Shown one piece after another: positions 60,944 through 64,000 of a stretch of 64,000 nucleotides of DNA. The position numbers and the translations under genes are program-made. The notes under the pieces were generated by a model, which saw only the letters and a list, made by a program, of their open reading frames with translations, had not been told where the DNA came from and made no database searches. Source of the stretch: G963665185 sp049723905 (GTDB lineage Bacteria; Desulfobacterota; Desulfovibrionia; Desulfovibrionales; Desulfovibrionaceae); assembly GCF_049723905.1 (NCBI RefSeq), contig NZ_JBJKFD010000001.1:2976001-3040000 (forward strand), in the 5' to 3' direction. Numbering within the stretch: position 1 is the stretch's first letter; each line of letters opens with the position of its first letter.

Positions 60944-61066
60944 GGCTGCTGAAAACGGCGTGCTAGCTTCGTTGTTGCACCACTTCCAGAACCCTCGTGT
61001 ATAAAAGAATACACTTCGGAACCTGGAAGAGGCTTACGCCTCGCTTTCGCACCGTTTTAAGCAGCC
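60944..61066 (-). repeat. 120-bp imperfect palindromic repeat, full copy
   Basis: Ends GGCTGCT and AGCAGCC are inverted repeats; the centre is GTGTAT-TCTTTT-ATACAC. Read on the minus strand it matches the copy at 17512-17634 block by block (GGTGCGAAAGCGAGGCGTAAG, GAGGGTTCTGG, CAACGAAGCTAGC). It begins seven bases after the DUF39 stop. Confidence 0.78.
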
Positions 61067-61083
61067 TGCTGACGAAATAAATA

Positions 61084-61133
61084 AAAAGGCCTGGATTGGG
61101 ATTGTGGTATCACTTTTCCGTCCAGGCCTTTTC
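61084..61133 (+). terminator. Terminator after DUF39
   Basis: AAGGCCTGGA (61086-61095) pairs with TCCAGGCCTT (61121-61130) across a 25-base loop and TTTC follows. An A-run on the left makes it possible in both directions. Confidence 0.7.
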
Positions 61134-61251
61134 TATACAAGTTTGGCGGGAAGATTTTTGTTCCACTATATGGAATATCATCTTTTGACGTCACGGTTTG
61201 GGACAATGTAAGCGGTCTTTGAAAGACCAACTAACAAGAAAGGACATATGC

Positions 61252-62361
61252 ATGCCATCCGAAGTTTTCCTTTGGGAGTTGCGCGCATCATACAAAGCGC
61301 CGCCCGAAACCCGCATCAAAAAGCTCCTCAAAAGCGCCGGGCTTTCCAAAGCCGTGCACAACGGCGACCTGACCGCCGTAAAAATCCATTTCGGCGAACG
61401 GGGCAATACCGGGTACATCAATCCACAGAGCATACGTCCCATCATAGCCCTGCTGCGTAAAATCGGGGCCAAGCCCTTTCTTACGGATACCTGCACCCTG
61501 TACGCCGGACAGCGCGGTGATGCCGTGTCTCACAGCCTTCTGGCTGCCGACCACGGGTTTGATCCCAATATCATCGGCGCGCCCTGCATCATTGCCGACG
61601 GGCTTCGCGGCGAATACGAGGTGACTGTTCCTTTTGACGGAAAATATCTGGAACAGGCCCATATTGCCGCCATGATTGATTCCGCGGACGCCATGGTGGT
61701 TTTGAGCCATTTCAAAGGCCATGCTTCCGCAGGCATTGGCGGGGCAATCAAGAATGTGGCCATGGGCTGTGCCTCGCGCCGGGGCAAGATGCTCCAGCAC
61801 AATATTTCCCTCCCGGTGGTCCATCCGAAAAAATGCAAAGGATGCGGCCTGTGCGTTTGCCTGTGCGGCTCCGGGGCATTATCCCTGGACGACGACAAGC
61901 GCATTGTCCTGGATGGTTCCCGCTGCGTGCGCTGCGGTGCCTGCTTCCATGTTTGCGAAACCCACGGCATAGGCATCAATTGGCAGGAAAGCGGCAGCGA
62001 GTTTTGTAAGCGTCTGGCCGAACATGCAGCAGCCTTGCTGCAACGCCGCCGCAAACCCGTGCTCTTCGTCAACGTCATCCGGGACGTGACCCCGGAATGC
62101 GACTGTGTTCCTTATTCCGACGCGCCCCTCTGTCAGGACATAGGCATTGCCGCCTCCCTGGACCCGGTTGCCCTGGACAAGGCCTGTCTGGATCTGGTCA
62201 ATGCCGCGCAGCCCATCTACCCCAGCAAATTGCCCGAAGGCATTGTGCCGGGCATGAACAAGTTTTTTGCCGTGCATCCCAGCGTGCCCGAAGACTACGG
62301 GCTGCAATATGCCCAGGATATTGGGATGGGCAGCCTTTCCTACACGCTCAAGCGTATTTGA
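61252..62361 (+). CDS. DUF362 family protein with two 4Fe-4S clusters
   Basis: A 369-residue protein. The N-terminal DUF362 domain (VKIHFGERGNTGYINP, HFKGHASAGIGGAIKN) is followed by a bacterial ferredoxin domain with CKGCGLCVCLC and CVRCGACFHVC (about residues 194-232), and then the C-terminal part of DUF362. It is a cytoplasmic redox protein of unknown exact role, common in anaerobes. The ATG at 61252 has AAAGGAC about eight bases upstream; an ATG at 61248 is out of frame. A small hairpin GGTCTTT-GA-AAGACC precedes it. Context suggests a link to the sulfur chemistry of DUF39, which is inference. Confidence 0.9.
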   Translation: MPSEVFLWELRASYKAPPETRIKKLLKSAGLSKAVHNGDLTAVKIHFGERGNTGYINPQSIRPIIALLRKIGAKPFLTDTCTLYAGQRGDAVSHSLLAADHGFDPNIIGAPCIIADGLRGEYEVTVPFDGKYLEQAHIAAMIDSADAMVVLSHFKGHASAGIGGAIKNVAMGCASRRGKMLQHNISLPVVHPKKCKGCGLCVCLCGSGALSLDDDKRIVLDGSRCVRCGACFHVCETHGIGINWQESGSEFCKRLAEHAAALLQRRRKPVLFVNVIRDVTPECDCVPYSDAPLCQDIGIAASLDPVALDKACLDLVNAAQPIYPSKLPEGIVPGMNKFFAVHPSVPEDYGLQYAQDIGMGSLSYTLKRI

Positions 62362-62392
62362 CCCGGCCGCCGGAACGGTAAATATGTATGAG

Positions 62393-62422
62393 TTGACGAA
62401 ATCCATACCACCCGAATATGGT
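62393..62422 (+). promoter_or_regulatory. Possible promoter of RsbW-like gene
   Basis: TTGACG (62393-62398) and TATGGT (62417-62422) have an 18-base spacer. Transcription would pass through the palindromic repeat before reaching the gene. Confidence 0.4.
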
Positions 62423-62462
62423 TACTGCGAATCCAAAGAAGTGTGAGTAAGTTCAATTTGCA

Positions 62463-62585
62463 GGCTGCTCCCAAAAGGTGCCAATGCGAGGCATGAAGAA
62501 AACTCAAGGCCGGCGTGTGTATTCTATACACCCAAGGGGTCGGGTTTTTTGAAATAACCAAGCTGGCGTGTCTTTATCAGCAGCC
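62463..62585 (+). repeat. 120-bp imperfect palindromic repeat, variant copy
   Basis: Ends GGCTGCT and AGCAGCC, core GTGTGTATTCTATACAC, blocks GCGAGGCATGAAG and AACCAAGCTGGCG. It is more diverged than other copies and ends only 21 bases before the start codon of the RsbW-like gene. Confidence 0.68.
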
Positions 62586-62606
62586 GGGAATACCCCGGGC
62601 TGTCGC

Positions 62607-63029
62607 ATGGACAACGAACCATATCTCAAGGTGGCCGTGGAAACGGACATCAGCAAAGTACCGGCCATACTGGACGCGGTGCATAATATGTTCGTGCAAA
62701 AGACAAAGCTTGGGAAAAAACGCGACCTCATGTTCACCATCGAACTCGTAGTCGCGGAAGCCTGCACCAACGTTATCAGACATTCGTACCCGAAAGGGGA
62801 AAAAGGCATTCTGGAACTGGAAATAAACGTGGACGAGAATGCCGTTCATATCGAGATCGCCGACTTCGGACAAAGCTTCGACCCCTCCTCGCTTCCCGAA
62901 CCAGACCCGGATAATCCCAAAACCGGCGGGTACGGAGTCTTTATTATCAAGAACAGCATGGATACTTTTGCCTACGAAAGCAAAAATGGACGTAATGCGC
63001 TGAGATTGACTAAAAAATTGAAAGAATAA
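62607..63029 (+). CDS. RsbW-like anti-sigma factor / serine kinase ATPase
   Basis: A 140-residue HATPase_c protein of the RsbW/SpoIIAB type. The N box is ELVVAEACTNVIRHSY, the G1 box IADFGQSFDPSSLP and the G2 box NPKTGGYGVFIIK, all intact. It should phosphorylate a STAS antagonist and release or hold a partner such as a sigma factor; a STAS protein with an intact serine lies far away at 9190-9498. The ATG at 62607 is preferred because the upstream frame runs into the repeat. No partner gene is adjacent. Confidence 0.88.
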   Translation: MDNEPYLKVAVETDISKVPAILDAVHNMFVQKTKLGKKRDLMFTIELVVAEACTNVIRHSYPKGEKGILELEINVDENAVHIEIADFGQSFDPSSLPEPDPDNPKTGGYGVFIIKNSMDTFAYESKNGRNALRLTKKLKE

Positions 63030-63034
63030 ATATA

Positions 63035-63162
63035 CCAAGCTGTTCAAAATAGTGCGAGAGCAAGGCGTAAGGAAAACGCAAGACCGAAGTGTATTTTTAT
63101 ATACACGAGGGTTTGAGTTTTCTGAAACAACGCAGCTATCGTGCTATTTGGGACAGCTTGGT
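63035..63162 (+). repeat. 120-bp imperfect palindromic repeat, full copy
   Basis: Ends CCAAGCTGT and ACAGCTTGG are inverted, core GTGTATTTTTATATACAC, blocks GCAAGGCGTAAGG, GAGGGTTTGAG and CAACGCAGCTATCG. It starts six bases after the RsbW-like stop codon and merges into a composite hairpin element. Confidence 0.75.
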
Positions 63163-63258
63163 GGGGCGCTGCCCCACACCCCGCCATGAGGCAACGGCCT
63201 CCTGGACCTGCGATTATAAATAAAAAAGCCCTTTCGCCAAAGCAGCGAAAGGGCTTTT
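63161..63258 (+). repeat. Composite three-hairpin element, copy 6, with bidirectional terminator
   Basis: GTGGGGCGCTGCCCCAC (63161-63177), GAGGC-AACG-GCCTC (63188-63201), linker GGACCTGCGATTAT, then AAAGCCCTTTCGC pairing with GCGAAAGGGCTTT (63224-63258) flanked by A6 and TTTT. Here the long hairpin is a standard terminator between two convergent genes, which suggests what the other copies do. Confidence 0.75.
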
Positions 63259-63309
63259 AAATTTTAGTCCAAATGTGCGGGTTGCTCAAAAATAGCTACC
63301 AAAATTCGA

Positions 63310-63432
63310 GGCCACGTAAGTTTTGTTACCCGGCAAGGCGCAGTTGGTTTCGCAAGCGAGGACAGTATTGGTCGATACGGCCCGCGCAGTGAAATCAACT
63401 GCAACACAGCCGGGAACAAAAATCGCGTGGCC
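63310..63432. repeat. 123-bp dispersed repeat, copy 2
   Basis: GGCCACGTAAGTTTTG to AAAAATCGCGTGGCC, same blocks as the copy at 5372-5495. The end change from GGCCGCG/CGCGGCC to GGCCACG/CGTGGCC keeps the inverted ends complementary. It lies next to the 3' end of the flavin reductase gene. Confidence 0.7.
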
Positions 63433-63448
63433 ATCCTTTTCATGGACG

Positions 63449-64000
63449 TTATTTCATCAGATTGCGGCCTGGGGAAAATGCCTTGGCCACGGTTTCTCCC
63501 AATCCGGCATAGGTTTTGCCCTGTCCAACCACGTATATGAGCGGATCAATCTTGGCTGCGTCCGGCTTTCCGTCCGTGGTGCACTCTTCGGAAACATGCA
63601 CCTGCACGATTTCCGCCACAACCAGCAGATGGCAACCAAGGTCCAGGCGGTGATGCATGCGGCATTCCAGGTTTACCGGGCATTGCTCGATAAGCGGAGC
63701 GCCGGTTTCCCCGCGAAAAATGTTGAATCCGCAGGCTTCCATCTTGTCCGCCTTGGAACCGGAAACAATACCGCAGTAATCGACCTGCTCCACCTGGGCA
63801 ACAGACGGGATATTGATGGAAAAGACCTTGTTTTGGTCAATGCCTATCATGGTGTAGCGTTCCGGACGGATACCCACGCTGAGCATGGGCGGATTGCTGT
63901 TCACTATGCCTACCCAGGCGGCTGTCATGGCAGTGGGCTTTGAATTCACATCCGAAGCAACAAGAACAGCAGGCATGGGATACATAAGCGTGGTAGGGCC
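63449..64000 (-). CDS. Flavin reductase family protein (5' truncated by window edge)
   Basis: The frame is open to the right edge, so the first residues are missing; 183 are visible. The pattern (MYPMPAVLVASDVNSKPTAMTAAWVGIVNSNPP, SVGIRP, FSINIP, GIVSGSKADKMEACG) is that of the flavin reductase-like FMN-binding proteins, including flavoredoxin-type proteins common in Desulfovibrio. It would bind FMN and transfer electrons in the cytoplasm. A 123-bp repeat lies just after the stop, then a bidirectional terminator. Exact partner unknown. Confidence 0.88.
   Translation of the reverse strand, partial: GPTTLMYPMPAVLVASDVNSKPTAMTAAWVGIVNSNPPMLSVGIRPERYTMIGIDQNKVFSINIPSVAQVEQVDYCGIVSGSKADKMEACGFNIFRGETGAPLIEQCPVNLECRMHHRLDLGCHLLVVAEIVQVHVSEECTTDGKPDAAKIDPLIYVVGQGKTYAGLGETVAKAFSPGRNLMK

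Overview
The window is a 64 kb piece of a GC-rich bacterial chromosome that most resembles a sulfate-reducing deltaproteobacterium of the Desulfovibrionaceae. This rests on the gene set: DUF116 next to fmt and rsmB, a four-subunit 2-oxoacid:ferredoxin oxidoreductase, the DUF39 homocysteine-biosynthesis protein, a DUF362 ferredoxin protein and several large chemoreceptors and sensor kinases. No sulfate-reduction gene lies in the window, so the assignment is an inference. The region is origin-proximal: dnaA-dnaN-gyrB-gyrA run leftward from 59.2 to 51.5 kb, and parA, parB and a perfect parS site lie at 9.6-12.1 kb.

Layout. 0-5 kb (+): end of aspS, then def-fmt-DUF116-rsmB, a translation-initiation and RNA-modification operon. 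5.5-10.5 kb (-): DUF1992 protein, a Mla-type lipid transport operon (auxiliary lipoprotein, MlaD, MlaF, MlaE, STAS protein) and parB. 10.7-12.1 kb: a small zinc-ribbon gene in opposite orientation, parA and parS. 12.3-15.7 kb (-): a nucleotide-sugar epimerase, a stomatin-like protein and its NfeD-type membrane protease partner. 15.8-17.7 kb: a gene-free repeat region holding three copies of a structured element. 17.7-20.1 kb (-): coaBC with two unknown proteins. 20.4-24.2 kb (+): queA and the oxidoreductase. 24.5-31.5 kb (-): a chemoreceptor, a DevBCA-type ABC exporter and an unknown secreted protein. 31.5-35.9 kb: AT-rich, probably foreign DNA with an XRE regulator, an ImmA-like peptidase, a 42-residue protein and tRNA-Thr(CGT), then more than 2 kb almost without genes. 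35.9-44.5 kb: a chemoreceptor facing two sensor kinases, a receiver and an HPt-REC-GGDEF protein. 44.8-49.9 kb (+): TetR-EmrAB efflux and D-serine deaminase. 50.3-59.2 kb: replication and gyrase genes. 59.8-63.0 kb (+): DUF39, DUF362 and an RsbW-like protein. The right edge cuts a flavin reductase gene.

The least ordinary part is between the genes. Four kinds of non-coding repeat recur: (i) a 265-400 bp multi-stem element in triplicate at 15.98-17.2 kb, with one stem showing a paired G-C to A-T change between copies; (ii) composite elements with two short GC-rich hairpins, a linker near GGACCCCGCATTAC and a long, nearly perfect hairpin whose arm sequence differs in every copy; (iii) an imperfect 120-bp palindrome with a GTGTAT/ATACAC core; (iv) a 123-bp repeat present at 5.4 and 63.3 kb. 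The DUF39 gene has a leader with mutually exclusive stems that looks like a cis-regulatory RNA. All calls were made by reading the sequence; no database search was run.
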